Source: Vibrio barjaei
Lineage (GTDB): Bacteria; Pseudomonadota; Gammaproteobacteria; Enterobacterales; Vibrionaceae
Direction of reading: 5' to 3'
DNA length: 64,000 nt
Assembly (NCBI RefSeq): GCF_001639065.2
Contig: NZ_LQXO02000005.1
Coordinates: forward strand, 310,001 to 374,000
The position numbers and the translations under genes are program-made. The notes beneath the pieces are model-generated. The model was given only the letters and a program-made list of their open reading frames with translations, made no database searches and was not told where the DNA came from. Below, piece after piece: positions 54,294 through 64,000 of this stretch (position 1 is the stretch's first letter; each line of letters opens with the position of its first letter).

Positions 54294-56639
54294 ATGGTTT
54301 TTAGGAAAAACCGACAGGCAGTTTGGCTTGCAATGGCAATTGGTGTAGCTCCGCTAGCAAATGCGGAGTTGTTTGACTATACGGCAACAACTGATCCAGC
54401 AAAAGACCAGCCAAGTGAACAAGGTTGGATTGCAGACCATAGTCAAAGTGGCAGTGGTGTGCTATCAACAGTAGATGGCGTGACAGCATGGGTCGCTCAA
54501 GGTGAAGGCGGACGAGCGCAGTGGAAAGCGGTGTTACCTGACGCGTTAAAGAGTCAAGCTGCGGCTTATGGCTGGAGGTTATCGACTGAAATGCGCGTGG
54601 TAAGCGGCGGTATGATTACTAACTATTATGCCGATGGCAGCCAGCGTGTGTTGCCTATTTTGTCAATAAACAGTGCAGGCGAACTGGTAGTGGAGTTTGA
54701 AGGCCGAAGTGGCACTACTGTACTGGCGACAGGCGCGGCGGCAACGGATTACCATAAGTACGAACTGGTCTTTCATCCGGGAGATGCCCCTAAAGCGAGC
54801 TTTTACTTTGATGGCCAACTAATTCTCGATCAGATCTCCCCTTCACCAACGTCACAGAATATGTTGGTGTGGGGGAATGGCTCTACCTATACAGATGGCG
54901 TTTCAGCGTACAAGAATATTGAGTTCGAAGTACAAGGTGATGTGATTTTCCATGGTCCCGATCGCATTCCATCTTTGGTTGCGAGCACAGAATCTCCGGG
55001 TGTGGTGACTGCGTTTGCTGAGAAGCGAGTAGGGGGAGGTGACCCAGGTTCAACAGCCAACACCAATGATATTATTACTCGCGTATCCACCGATTCAGGT
55101 GTGACATGGAATACAGAGCTGAATTTAACCGAGCAGATCAACGCTAACGATGACTATGATTTCTCGGATCCTCGTCCTATATACGATTCGGCGTCTGACA
55201 GTGTCATTGTTTCTTATGTCCGTTGGCCTACAGACGCCGCGCAGAATGGCGATAAGATCAAGTCATGGATGCCAAGTGGTGTCTTCTACAGTACCTATGA
55301 TATTGCCGCTTCAAACTGGCTGGCTCCGGTGGATGTGACTCATCAAGTGAAGGAGCACAGCTACCAAATTGCAGGGTGGGGAGGTTCAGAGCTCTATAGT
55401 AAATCAGCAACCCTAAACAGTAATCAGGACTGGCAGTTGAATGCCACACTACGAATCTTTGACGGTGCTGCGAACCGAATACAGGCGGCAGATGGCTCTC
55501 GCGCTTTTGTAGTGACATTTGCTGTTGACCCTTCAGGACAGCTCACCGCGCAATTAAATGGTGAGTCTTCGCCTGTTGTTGTCGCGCTAAGTAGTGGTGA
55601 TGTGTATGGTTTTCATAATTACCAAATTGCCTATTCAGCCGTGAATAATCAAGCGTCTCTATTGGTTGATGGCAATACGCTGGCTAGCTGGTCAGGTGAA
55701 ACGTCGAGTAGCAACCTTGTGGAGTTTGGTAACGCAGATAGCAGTGTTGATGGCCGAATTCATCTACAGGATATCGCTCTTGAGCAATCAGGCGTGACTT
55801 TGGTTAGCCTAGATGCGGCTTATTTAGCTCAACAAGATCCAGCGAATACGACGACTGACCTAGAACAATTAGGTTGGAGCAAACAGAAGTCCGGCAATAC
55901 CATGAGCTTTTACGGACATGCCAGTGTGAACCCTGGGCCCGGTCACGGGATCCAGCTTGAGCGACAGCAAGCGATTGCCGGTAGTCATAATGGACGCCTA
56001 ATATATCCAGCAATTACACTAGACCGATACTTCTTAAACGTCATGTCTGTGTACAGTGACGACGGTGGTCAAAACTGGCAAACAGGGGCAAGCTTACCGC
56101 TTCCCTATCGTTGGAAGAGTGCGAGCAGTTTGGAAACGCTTGAGCCGAGTGAATCGGATCTCGTTGAGTTAGATAATGGTCATTTGCTCTTGACTGCACG
56201 CCTTGATTTTAACAAGACCGTCAGTGGTGTAAATCACGGCCCGCGCCAACAGTTCTTGAGTGAAGATGGAGGCAAAACATGGGCGATGCTTAGCGGTAAC
56301 AATGCCGATGTTTTCCCTGGTATAAGCTCCGGAACCGTTGATGCTTCAATTGCTCGCTTCGAAGAAGCTGATGGTAGTCGATATTTGCTGTTCACCAATC
56401 CTCAGGGTAGTCCGTCTGGAGCGAGCAATCGTCAAGACTTAGGTTTATGGTTTAGCTTTGACGAAGGTGACAGCTGGAAAGGGCCAATTCAATTGGTCGA
56501 AGGCGCATCGGCTTATTCCGATATTTATCAACTTGATGCTGAGACAGCAATTATTATTGTCGAAACCAATAGTTCCAATATGCGTATACTGCGAGTGCCT
56601 GTCACTTTGCTAAAACAAAAGGCGCTGGCGCTGCCTTAA
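54294..56639 (+). CDS. nanH: Secreted sialidase (exo-alpha-neuraminidase), NanH type
   Basis: A 781-residue secreted enzyme, the same length as V. cholerae NanH and readily alignable with it from memory. The signal peptide ends at LANA-ELF (residue 24). A first lectin-like domain follows (25-215), then the beta-propeller with the arginine of GPDRIPS at R224, a second lectin-like domain inserted around 345-540, and the rest of the propeller. Asp-boxes STDSGVTW, SDDGGQNW, SEDGGKTW and SFDEGDSW are present. The catalytic glutamate region LETLEPSESDLVEL and the nucleophile tyrosine region SAYSDIYQL are intact. It releases sialic acid from host glycans. No nan catabolic genes are in the window. 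AGAAGGGAA precedes ATG 54294. Confidence 0.94.
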   Translation: MVFRKNRQAVWLAMAIGVAPLANAELFDYTATTDPAKDQPSEQGWIADHSQSGSGVLSTVDGVTAWVAQGEGGRAQWKAVLPDALKSQAAAYGWRLSTEMRVVSGGMITNYYADGSQRVLPILSINSAGELVVEFEGRSGTTVLATGAAATDYHKYELVFHPGDAPKASFYFDGQLILDQISPSPTSQNMLVWGNGSTYTDGVSAYKNIEFEVQGDVIFHGPDRIPSLVASTESPGVVTAFAEKRVGGGDPGSTANTNDIITRVSTDSGVTWNTELNLTEQINANDDYDFSDPRPIYDSASDSVIVSYVRWPTDAAQNGDKIKSWMPSGVFYSTYDIAASNWLAPVDVTHQVKEHSYQIAGWGGSELYSKSATLNSNQDWQLNATLRIFDGAANRIQAADGSRAFVVTFAVDPSGQLTAQLNGESSPVVVALSSGDVYGFHNYQIAYSAVNNQASLLVDGNTLASWSGETSSSNLVEFGNADSSVDGRIHLQDIALEQSGVTLVSLDAAYLAQQDPANTTTDLEQLGWSKQKSGNTMSFYGHASVNPGPGHGIQLERQQAIAGSHNGRLIYPAITLDRYFLNVMSVYSDDGGQNWQTGASLPLPYRWKSASSLETLEPSESDLVELDNGHLLLTARLDFNKTVSGVNHGPRQQFLSEDGGKTWAMLSGNNADVFPGISSGTVDASIARFEEADGSRYLLFTNPQGSPSGASNRQDLGLWFSFDEGDSWKGPIQLVEGASAYSDIYQLDAETAIIIVETNSSNMRILRVPVTLLKQKALALP

Positions 56640-56652
56640 AAAGCGCGCAAAC

Positions 56653-56682
56653 AAAAGCCAGACGTGTTGTCTGGCTTTTTTC
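56653..56682. terminator. Bidirectional terminator between nanH and the convergent GH1 gene
   Basis: Stem AAAAGCCAGAC / GTCTGGCTTTT with loop GTGTT, followed by T-runs on the plus strand and A-rich sequence that gives T on the other. Confidence 0.85.
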
Positions 56683-56689
56683 TTTTGGG

Positions 56690-58090
<1,401 letters not shown>

Positions 58091-58359
58091 CTAAGCTTAT
58101 TTGCTTTATTGATTTGGATTTGTCGCTAATGAGCTTGCTGCAAGCAACAATCCGTAAGTAAAACTACTATAGACCTAGTATTGATTAATATGAGGAATGA
58201 AAAAAGAGTGAATGTTTTTGTATAATCTTCCTCAATATGTGTTTTTGAGCGATGGTTAGTGCTAAATAGGGGTTGTGGGATTTATATGAGGAATAAAATG
58301 TATGGTAATTTTCCTGATTGTGCTTCGAAACCAGTATTCTTCGGTAATTGAGGGATGAA

Positions 58360-60108
58360 ATGAAAGACCAACGCGCACTGCATTATTATGAACGTTTACT
58401 GCCTCTAGGAGCCAAACGGGATGTGTCGGTTTCTCTGTCTGAAGTGGCGGAAAAACTCTGCACTACAACCCGCCATAGCCGCACTTTGTTGCAAGAGCTT
58501 CAACAGCGACAATGGCTTACTTGGCAGCCTAAAGTAGGTAGAAATCAACGTTCGGTAATACACCTTGCTTTTGAACGTGCCGAAATTCGCCAAGTATTAG
58601 CTCGAGTGCAGATTGAAGCTGGATACTATGAAAATGCGATGACGTTCCTCGAAGATGACCAACAGCAGTTTGCCGCTTTACTGCGCCAAACTTCAGGTGC
58701 GATCGTGCGTGAAGAGCAGCTGCATATTCAACTCACGTATCAGCGAGTATTCGATGAACTGTTGCCTCACACTCCATTGAGAAACAGCGAGCGATTCTTA
58801 GTAAGGCAGGTTTATGCTTGTTTGACGGGGTGTGACAAAGAAGGGCAGTTAACCCCTCAGCTCTCTCACGCGTGGACCAGCAATGAAGATGCTACCATTT
58901 GGCGCTTTTATATTCGCCCGCAACTTAAATTTCACTCCGGTCAGGTTATCACCGCCGCACTCATCAAAGAGCTATTTGAGCAGTTGTGCGGGCTTCCAGA
59001 ATACCGCGAAGAACTGTCGCATGTGGTGGCTATCTCCTTTACAAAGCAAAGTGTGACGTTTGAACTTAGTAGTCCAGATCTAGGCTTTGCAGCATTGCTC
59101 TCTGACTTGCGCTATTCCATTCAACCTCCTAAGCAAATCAGTTCTCCCATAGTAGCAACCATAGACGGCTCTGGAGCATTCCAAGTCGTTGAGCAATCGG
59201 ACGAGCGTTTAAGGTTACAAGCGAACGACTTTTATTTTGGTCTGCGTTCTTTGACCGACACTGTGACGATTTGGCAATTAGCCAATACACCAAGTGAACG
59301 CATTCAGTTAGGTCATTATGATCAGCCTAATCTTCTAGATCGGCCTGACTATTTAATAGAAAACCGTAGTGATGTTCGGGAAAGTACCCAGACCAGAATC
59401 GAAAATGGTTGCCTGTATATGTTGTTCAATACAGCCAGTCAGCAACAGTTAACGCTCGCACAGCGGCGTTGGTTGGCGAGTGTGCTCTCACCTGAAACGA
59501 TATTACAGCATGATCAATTGTCAGAACTGTTAATGGCGTCGATTCCAGCTCACAACTTTCTTCCTAGTTGGACACAGATTAAACCTTGTCAACCAGAGCC
59601 AGCATCGCTTCCAAGTTGTCTGGATATAGCAGTCTACGACCATCTGGTAATAAAAGATTGCGCTCAGGTGATGAAACATACTTTGAATCAAATGGGTATC
59701 GACTGCACCATCAATGTCTACTCGCTAGAAGAAATGTATAAGTTGTCGCAACACCGTCAGCTCAGTGAGCCTTTAGTGATTGCAAGTTTTAATGTAGATG
59801 ACAACTTGCCGATTTCTGTGTATCGATGGTTGATGTCAGATTCTATCTTACACCAAGGCTTATCGGACGATGCCTCTGCGTGGCTAAGGGCAGAAATGAG
59901 CAACCTTCGTGAAAGTAGCCAAGTAACTCAGTATTTAGCGAAGCTAGAGTCTATTGCTACAACGATGCATTATCAGAACTGGCTCACGCCGATGTTTCAT
60001 CACAGACAGACACTGCGTTGGAAAGGGGTGTTGCAGGGAGTATCCATTACGGATTGGTCGTGGCCAGATTTTAGAAATGTTTGGATAGAAGATGAGTTAG
60101 AGCAATAG
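58360..60108 (+). CDS. SgrR-family transcriptional regulator
   Basis: A 582-residue protein with an N-terminal winged helix (residues about 5-110, VSVSLSEVAEKLCTTTRHSRTLLQELQQRQWLTWQ) followed by a family 5 solute-binding-protein domain (LTPQLSHAWTSNEDATIWRFYIRPQLKFHSG). This is the SgrR architecture, where the domain senses a sugar phosphate or related metabolite. ATG 58360 with GAGGGA upstream is preferred over TTG 58348. It probably controls the divergent 6-phospho-beta-glucosidase gene across the 278-bp gap. Confidence 0.88.
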   Translation: MKDQRALHYYERLLPLGAKRDVSVSLSEVAEKLCTTTRHSRTLLQELQQRQWLTWQPKVGRNQRSVIHLAFERAEIRQVLARVQIEAGYYENAMTFLEDDQQQFAALLRQTSGAIVREEQLHIQLTYQRVFDELLPHTPLRNSERFLVRQVYACLTGCDKEGQLTPQLSHAWTSNEDATIWRFYIRPQLKFHSGQVITAALIKELFEQLCGLPEYREELSHVVAISFTKQSVTFELSSPDLGFAALLSDLRYSIQPPKQISSPIVATIDGSGAFQVVEQSDERLRLQANDFYFGLRSLTDTVTIWQLANTPSERIQLGHYDQPNLLDRPDYLIENRSDVRESTQTRIENGCLYMLFNTASQQQLTLAQRRWLASVLSPETILQHDQLSELLMASIPAHNFLPSWTQIKPCQPEPASLPSCLDIAVYDHLVIKDCAQVMKHTLNQMGIDCTINVYSLEEMYKLSQHRQLSEPLVIASFNVDDNLPISVYRWLMSDSILHQGLSDDASAWLRAEMSNLRESSQVTQYLAKLESIATTMHYQNWLTPMFHHRQTLRWKGVLQGVSITDWSWPDFRNVWIEDELEQ

Positions 60109-60163
60109 CAATAGAGAAGATGCCATGGAGCGTTTAAAAAGAGAGTGCTCCATGACGTATTCG

Positions 60164-60430
60164 TTATTTCAGAGGGTCATTGTCGGGTAAGGCACTGTGG
60201 AGCCAAATAGCGAGTCGTTTTTTGATGTGAGGTCCATCTTCTTTGTCTTCCGGTAGAGGGACGATTTGTTTTACTTCTACGAGAAAGTGATAGAGAGCTT
60301 TTGCTTTCGTTGCTGGTGTCGCTGATAGGTCTTGAACCGGGTAACCTTGCATTGCCGCCATTTTACAGCCGACCTCCAACGCTTTTTTGAACAATTTCTC
60401 TTCATTTTGAATCTTGATTGTTTTTGTCAT
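60164..60430 (-). CDS. Small conserved protein, DUF5062-like
   Basis: An 88-residue soluble protein (EEKLFKKALEVGCKMAAMQGYP... VEVKQIVPLPEDKEDGPHIKKRLAIWLHSALP). The LPEDKEDGP..KKRLAIW stretch recalls the DUF5062 family of vibrios and shewanellas. That name is from memory and the function is unknown. Confidence 0.7.
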   Translation of the reverse strand: MTKTIKIQNEEKLFKKALEVGCKMAAMQGYPVQDLSATPATKAKALYHFLVEVKQIVPLPEDKEDGPHIKKRLAIWLHSALPDNDPLK

Positions 60431-60659
60431 AAGTCTTCCTGAAAGCCAGTGTTATGGATCTAGTATATAGCACTCATACAAGAGTATGCCTTAGTAACGG
60501 AGCGATATCCCTGTTTTTGATAAGGTGGTTTGAATATTGCAGGTATCTCCCAGTGAGACGGTTTTGTTGATAAGGAGTTCATTTATTTAGCCATATTGCG
60601 AATTTGTCTCAATGTGAAAGTCAAATCAGGAATGACTATTTATTTTCAAGGAGATGAAG

Positions 60660-60902
60660 ATGAAGATAGCACTACGTTCGTCCGTAGCTTTTCTAGCTTT
60701 AGCCTTTTCGACTTATAGCTTTGCTTTACCCGATGCAGTTTGCGGTAACGGTAATGCAGTCGGAAACCCTCATTGTAACAGCTCTTCGGCAGCACCCATT
60801 GGCGATTTTGCCTCCGGTTGGTTGGGTGCAGGGATGCTTGTTGTCGCTGGTGGGGTAGGTTTGATATTGAGAAGACGGAATCAAGGTTTTGACAATCATT
60901 AA
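60660..60902 (+). CDS. Small exported protein with C-terminal sorting-like tail; candidate substrate of the adjacent exosortase
   Basis: An 80-residue precursor: signal peptide ending at YSFA (residue about 22), a mature stretch of about 30 residues with two cysteines (VCGNGNAVGNPHC), then a C-terminal tripartite tail. The tail has a short motif (APIGDFASG), a hydrophobic helix (WLGAGMLVVAGGVGLIL) and a basic cluster RRRN. This is the form of PEP-CTERM-like substrates. AAGGAG suits ATG 60660; ATG 60654 touches the ribosome site. The next gene overlaps it. Confidence 0.75.
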   Translation: MKIALRSSVAFLALAFSTYSFALPDAVCGNGNAVGNPHCNSSSAAPIGDFASGWLGAGMLVVAGGVGLILRRRNQGFDNH

Positions 60903-61704
60903 CCAAAAAACCACAAACCTAAAGTGGTGGCGAGGTGCCTTAAATGGCACTTCGTTTATTGTTCTTTCGATGTTGTCCGTTGCCAATGGGCTAACCAACA
61001 ACTTCATTGCTTGGTCAGCAGACGCAGGTCCGTTTCCATTAACTCCAATCATTCTGTTAGCGCTCTTTTCAATTGTTGTTGTTCACACCTCTGAAAAAAC
61101 GACGCCTCACTCTCTCTTTGTGCCTATTGCTATTTTGGTCATCTGTGTTCTAGTACCCAGTTCATTGTTTTCATGGGTAGGGATATTGTTTGCGGCGCTA
61201 GCCTACAGAAAACAAACGGGAAGTTTCAATGGTGAGGTCATGTTACTGGTGATGTTGGCGTTGAGCTTTTTGTGGCGTGATAGCCTGTTTAAAATAACCA
61301 GTGGTTTTATATTAAACGCCGAGACTTGGCTAATTGGAGTGACGTTATCTCCTTTTTTTCCCGAGTTATCGGTCTATAAAAATCACTTATTACTTAGTGA
61401 AGCCCATAACCTCTCGATTGGGGTGGGTTGTTCAGTATTCTGTAACTTGTCGTTGGTGATTCTGGGTTGGATGTCTATTTACTATCTACTAGGGTATCGC
61501 AAAATGAACGTTTTGTGGTTTGTATGTATTCTAGCCGTTTTGATTGTTACCAATATCGTTCGTATTGGCTTGATGTCGATTGATTATCAGACTTATTTAC
61601 TTGTTCATGAAGGCGTGGGTGCTACCGTCTACAACACTTTTTTAATCTTAGTCTCCGCTTCGCCTCTGATATTGTCGTTTTTCAATATTAAGGGCGATGT
61701 ATGA
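60889..61704 (+). CDS. Exosortase/archaeosortase-like membrane protease
   Basis: A 271-residue polytopic membrane protein (about eight helices). The exosortase catalytic layout is visible: a cysteine in GVGCSVFC (C181 or C185 counting from TTG), an arginine in TNIVRIGLMS (R225) and a histidine in LLVHEGVGATVYN (H240), each at a membrane boundary. It would cut the tail of the small protein encoded just upstream and attach it elsewhere. The start is odd: the only codons near the expected place are TTG 60889, just after AAGG, or ATC/ATT at 60895/60898. Translation is probably coupled to the overlapping upstream gene. Confidence 0.75.
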   Translation: MTIINQKTTNLKWWRGALNGTSFIVLSMLSVANGLTNNFIAWSADAGPFPLTPIILLALFSIVVVHTSEKTTPHSLFVPIAILVICVLVPSSLFSWVGILFAALAYRKQTGSFNGEVMLLVMLALSFLWRDSLFKITSGFILNAETWLIGVTLSPFFPELSVYKNHLLLSEAHNLSIGVGCSVFCNLSLVILGWMSIYYLLGYRKMNVLWFVCILAVLIVTNIVRIGLMSIDYQTYLLVHEGVGATVYNTFLILVSASPLILSFFNIKGDV

Positions 61705-62174
61705 AAACAGTATTGTTTACAGGTTTAATGTTTGTCGTACTGGCAACCGTCAGCCTCTCATTAAAAATACAACGTTATTCCATGGAAGTGTCTACGCCAA
61801 AGAATGTTTTACTGGAACAGCAACTGTTTGAAGTGACACGGGAAAACGGCTGGGAAGTTAAACTCAAAGTACCCTTAAATACCAATCAAGCGAGCTTTGT
61901 TTATGTACTTCAAAGCTCTACCTGTCCAAAGGATGTGTTGGTCAGCATCCTCGGCAAGGATGCTAGTGATAAATATCAACTGTCCCAATATATGGGGAGT
62001 GATGAGGTTGTCTTTCTAATCAATGGCAATAAAGTCGACTATTTATTTAGTCCGCTTTTATACGCCATGACGGCAGTGACGAACGTACTAAGAATGTTTT
62101 CGACTAAGATACAGTTGCCACTTCCTCTCTCTGTTTATGGACCAATCGATACCGAAGCTTGTCGTTTATACTAG
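61701..62174 (+). CDS. Membrane-anchored companion protein of the exosortase cassette
   Basis: A 157-residue protein with one N-terminal membrane segment (TVLFTGLMFVVLATVSLSL) and an extracytoplasmic domain containing two cysteines (SSTCPKDVL and DTEACRLY). It overlaps the exosortase gene by four bases. The layout recalls EpsI-like or other accessory proteins that accompany exosortases, but there is no clear family match. Its stop overlaps the convergent stop of the next gene in a CTAG. Confidence 0.65.
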   Translation: MKTVLFTGLMFVVLATVSLSLKIQRYSMEVSTPKNVLLEQQLFEVTRENGWEVKLKVPLNTNQASFVYVLQSSTCPKDVLVSILGKDASDKYQLSQYMGSDEVVFLINGNKVDYLFSPLLYAMTAVTNVLRMFSTKIQLPLPLSVYGPIDTEACRLY

Positions 62175-62476
62175 CTCTGTTTGATTCGTTTCTTTAGGTT
62201 CTGCATGAACGTTTTGAAGTGCGGCATAAAATCTGCGAACAGTGGGTGCTTACGATCTTGCATCATCAAAGGACCCAATAGACGAATACTGACTCCAAGA
62301 CGAGTCGCCGCTTGCTCATCCAGTCCACTCGATTGCTTCATTTTTTCGACAATGGCAAACATATCTTCTCTATCCTCAATTTCAAACGTTATGGTTTGAA
62401 ACTCGCGAACCGCCTTAGTATTAGTTTCTTCGATAGTGATTCGATAAGTGTTGTGTTTACTTGTGAGGGAATTCAT
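62171..62476 (-). CDS. DUF3861-like protein
   Basis: A 101-residue protein with HNTYRITIEETN... ITFEIEDREDMFAIVEKMK... LGVSIRLLGPLMMQDRKHPLFADFMPHFKTFMQNLKKRI, which fits the DUF3861 pattern (a YRI-type strand, a D-F-x-I-V helix, and a final F..LK). ATG 62476 with GGAG upstream is chosen over ATG 62500. Function unknown. Confidence 0.78.
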   Translation of the reverse strand: MNSLTSKHNTYRITIEETNTKAVREFQTITFEIEDREDMFAIVEKMKQSSGLDEQAATRLGVSIRLLGPLMMQDRKHPLFADFMPHFKTFMQNLKKRIKQS

Positions 62477-62511
62477 TGTGCGCTCCTGTAGGGGGATCAT
62501 TATTCTAAAGT

Positions 62512-63003
62512 CTAGCTTTTTAAGAAGGTTTCGATTTTAGGTTTCACTGTCATTGACATAACGACCATGATCGTTAAGCCAACAGGTAGTGCGGCAATAA
62601 AGCCTTTGAACCATTCATTGGTGAATACTGTCATATCAGCAAATCCAATGTTGTTGGCTGCGGTAACGAAAGCCAATAGCGATTCCATTACGACCGCCAT
62701 ACTTATCCCAACGATGAGGTTACGAAATGTCGCGCTTATTGACGGTAGCAGTCGATTGGCGAGCTTAGTAAGTAAAGTCATCATCACCATCCCGAAAGGC
62801 ATCATTACGATAGCGGCTAGGGCAAATGAAGATAACCAATCGCTGTAAAAGGTTTCACCTAAACCGACATTCATGTAAGTCATCACACCTGTCAGAGTTC
62901 CTCCAATCACTGTCATCAAACTGACAATGACAAGCACCTTATATAGGATAGGGGTGCTTGCATCATTGGTGACAGGGGAAGCAGGCATTGTTTGTGTCGT
63001 CAT
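62512..63003 (-). CDS. DUF2798-like membrane protein
   Basis: A 163-residue protein with four predicted membrane helices arranged as two similar halves (VLVIVSLMTVIGGTLTGVMTY / FALAAIVMMPFGMVMMTLLT, and NLIVGISMAVVMESLLAFV / GFIAALPVGLTIMVVMSM). This matches the duplicated DUF2798 pattern. It is divergent from a MarR-type regulator with repeated operators in the gap and is probably its target. Efflux or stress roles are guesses. Confidence 0.78.
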   Translation of the reverse strand: MTTQTMPASPVTNDASTPILYKVLVIVSLMTVIGGTLTGVMTYMNVGLGETFYSDWLSSFALAAIVMMPFGMVMMTLLTKLANRLLPSISATFRNLIVGISMAVVMESLLAFVTAANNIGFADMTVFTNEWFKGFIAALPVGLTIMVVMSMTVKPKIETFLKS

Positions 63004-63038
63004 TTAGGTTCTCCGGTCTTGAAATTGCTTAGAATTAA

Positions 63039-63085
63039 GTTGATAATGTCAACTATAAATATAATGGTTGATAATGTCAACTATA
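63039..63085. promoter_or_regulatory. Duplicated MarR-type operator
   Basis: GTTGATAATGTCAACTATA occurs twice, at 63039-63057 and 63067-63085, exactly 28 bp apart. Each contains the inverted repeat GTTGA / TCAAC. The sites cover the divergent promoters of the DUF2798 gene and marR-type gene. Confidence 0.85.
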
Positions 63086-63100
63086 TTTTTAAGGATCACT

Positions 63101-63526
63101 ATGTCTGAAAACACCTCACTTGAATCGATTTTCCGCCTCGTCCATACGCTGAAGCGTCAAATGAGTGAACAAATTGAAAGCCTTGATTGCGATGTAGCAC
63201 CGATGCATATCAGAGTAATGAAGATCATTACTAAGCGAGCACCTTGTACATCAATTGATATTGCAAACCTGCTAAGCAGAGATAAAGCTCAGGTTACAAG
63301 GCTTATTAATACTTTGATTTCAGAAGGGTTGTTGGAGAAAGCTCCAAACCCTGAAGACAAGCGAAGCCACTTCCTGATATTGACGCCCGCAGGTGAAACC
63401 ATCATGAGTAAAGTGGCTGAGATTGATAAAGCGATGTTGCTTCAAATGACCGCGGGTATTGATAAGCAAGACTTGGCCAAGTTTGCTGCCGTTGCGGACG
63501 CGATGACGGATAACCTAACAAACTAG
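63101..63526 (+). CDS. MarR-family transcriptional regulator
   Basis: A 141-residue winged-helix regulator: APMHIRVMKIITKRAPCTSI, DIANLLSRDKAQVTRLINTL as recognition region, and the wing LEKAPNPEDKRSHFLILT. AAGGAT precedes ATG 63101. It probably represses itself and the divergent DUF2798 gene through the duplicated sites. Confidence 0.9.
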   Translation: MSENTSLESIFRLVHTLKRQMSEQIESLDCDVAPMHIRVMKIITKRAPCTSIDIANLLSRDKAQVTRLINTLISEGLLEKAPNPEDKRSHFLILTPAGETIMSKVAEIDKAMLLQMTAGIDKQDLAKFAAVADAMTDNLTN

Positions 63527-63645
63527 CGTAGCAGTCCTGATAGTGTGGGTTACCTAAACGGTCCGCAATATAGGAAAAATTGGAAAATTGCTGCAATCTG
63601 ATTAGAATGCGCGGTTCAATTTGATCGTTAACCAGAGCAACTTAC

Positions 63646-64000
63646 TATGCTTCGTGATTACACCTTTAACTGCCTTGTGACCATGCCTCGTCATGAACTG
63701 GAAGAATTCAGCCTTCGAATGATTAGCCGAATGGTGCCAGAAGATGTTATGAGTGAGCTGTTTACCTTTGAACAAGAAGAAGTGGACAGCGAAGAGCGCA
63801 TGATGTCGGCCCGTCTTGACGCAACGTTGCGAATGACGGCAATTGCTCTGAGCGAGATTCAACAGGCATTTGATGATTCTGAAAATGCAAAACAGAACAG
63901 TGAGCGAATGACACGACTTGTTTTGTGGCATTTCTATGCCATCTCATTCAATTTAGAGCAGGCAATTACCCTAGAGGTGCACTGTGAACAGGTCGAAAAA
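63646..64000 (+). CDS. Unrecognised protein, N-terminal part only
   Basis: An open frame of 118 codons runs from ATG 63646 to the window edge without a stop (MLRDYTFNCLVTMPRHELEE...). It is helical and acidic, with FTFEQEEVDSEERMMSARLDA and MTRLVLWHFYAISFNLEQA. Codon use looks like neighbouring genes. No family is recognised. It is likely a real gene because the opposite-strand ORFs here lack ribosome sites. Confidence 0.65.

Noticed and set aside
60646..61052. Reverse-strand ORFs across the exosortase cassette
   Set aside because: They lie opposite genes with signal peptide, membrane helices and good context, and have no ribosome sites.
63402..63947. Reverse-strand ORFs at the right edge
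   Set aside because: The forward frame from 63646 is open to the window end with chromosomal codon use and fits better.

Overview
The window reads as chromosomal DNA of a Vibrio species. The sialidase reads like Vibrio cholerae NanH (same length, R224 in the same place). The glyA2-gcvH-gcvP // regulator-gcvT cluster, the fruBKA // fruR cluster and the GlyGly-CTERM serine proteases are all Vibrio-like, and the base composition is moderate. From memory of V. cholerae synteny this would be the second chromosome, but the window itself does not prove that.

Bases 1 to about 25580 look like one large Tn7-like transposon loaded with anti-phage genes. From left to right it holds: the start of a WYL-type defence regulator (CapW/BrxR-like, running off the window); a divergent four-gene condensin system of the Wadjet type with an unusual SMC-first gene order; a small ORF and an AvcD-type dCTP/dCMP deaminase with a structured leader that may be its RNA antitoxin; two membrane-anchored T5orf172/GIY-YIG-like paralogues; two small mutually related unknown proteins; and a leftward operon tnsA-tnsB-tnsC-tniQ-tnsD. 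A Walker-A-less P-loop-like ORF and a complete Gabija pair (gajA-gajB) follow. The proposed right end is three tandem GTTTCCAAnnnnGTTATC repeats ending in ...ATCACA only 7 bp from the gcvP stop codon, so gcvP would be the attachment gene. The left end is not in the window, and no CRISPR array or cas gene was seen.

Bases 25588-32944 are the glycine cleavage region: gcvP-gcvH-glyA leftward, and a HTH-cupin regulator and gcvT rightward. A shared palindrome, GGAAAC-N3-GTTTCC, lies in both control regions. Bases 33190-36028 hold two tandem secreted trypsin-like proteases with GlyGly-CTERM tails and a short MscS channel. Bases 36197-41374 are the fructose PTS operon fruB-fruK-fruA with three FruR operators and divergent fruR.

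Bases 41527-60108 form a glycan-use region: a GH9 enzyme; a leftward operon of an ADP-ribosylglycohydrolase-like fusion protein plus a complete sugar ABC importer; a rightward GH1 beta-glucosidase with two tandem near-twin LacI regulators; NanH sialidase; a 6-phospho-beta-glucosidase; and a divergent SgrR-type regulator. TGAAA...TTTCA-like boxes upstream of the GH1/ABC promoters and of nanH suggest one regulon.

The last part holds a DUF5062-like protein, a compact three-gene exosortase-like cassette with its own tiny substrate, a DUF3861-like and a DUF2798-like protein, a MarR regulator with duplicated operators, and a partial unrecognised gene at the window edge.

The most interesting items are the SMC-first Wadjet-like operon with its divergent WYL regulator, the two-TniQ Tn7-like element beside gcvP carrying several defence systems, and the dedicated exosortase cassette.
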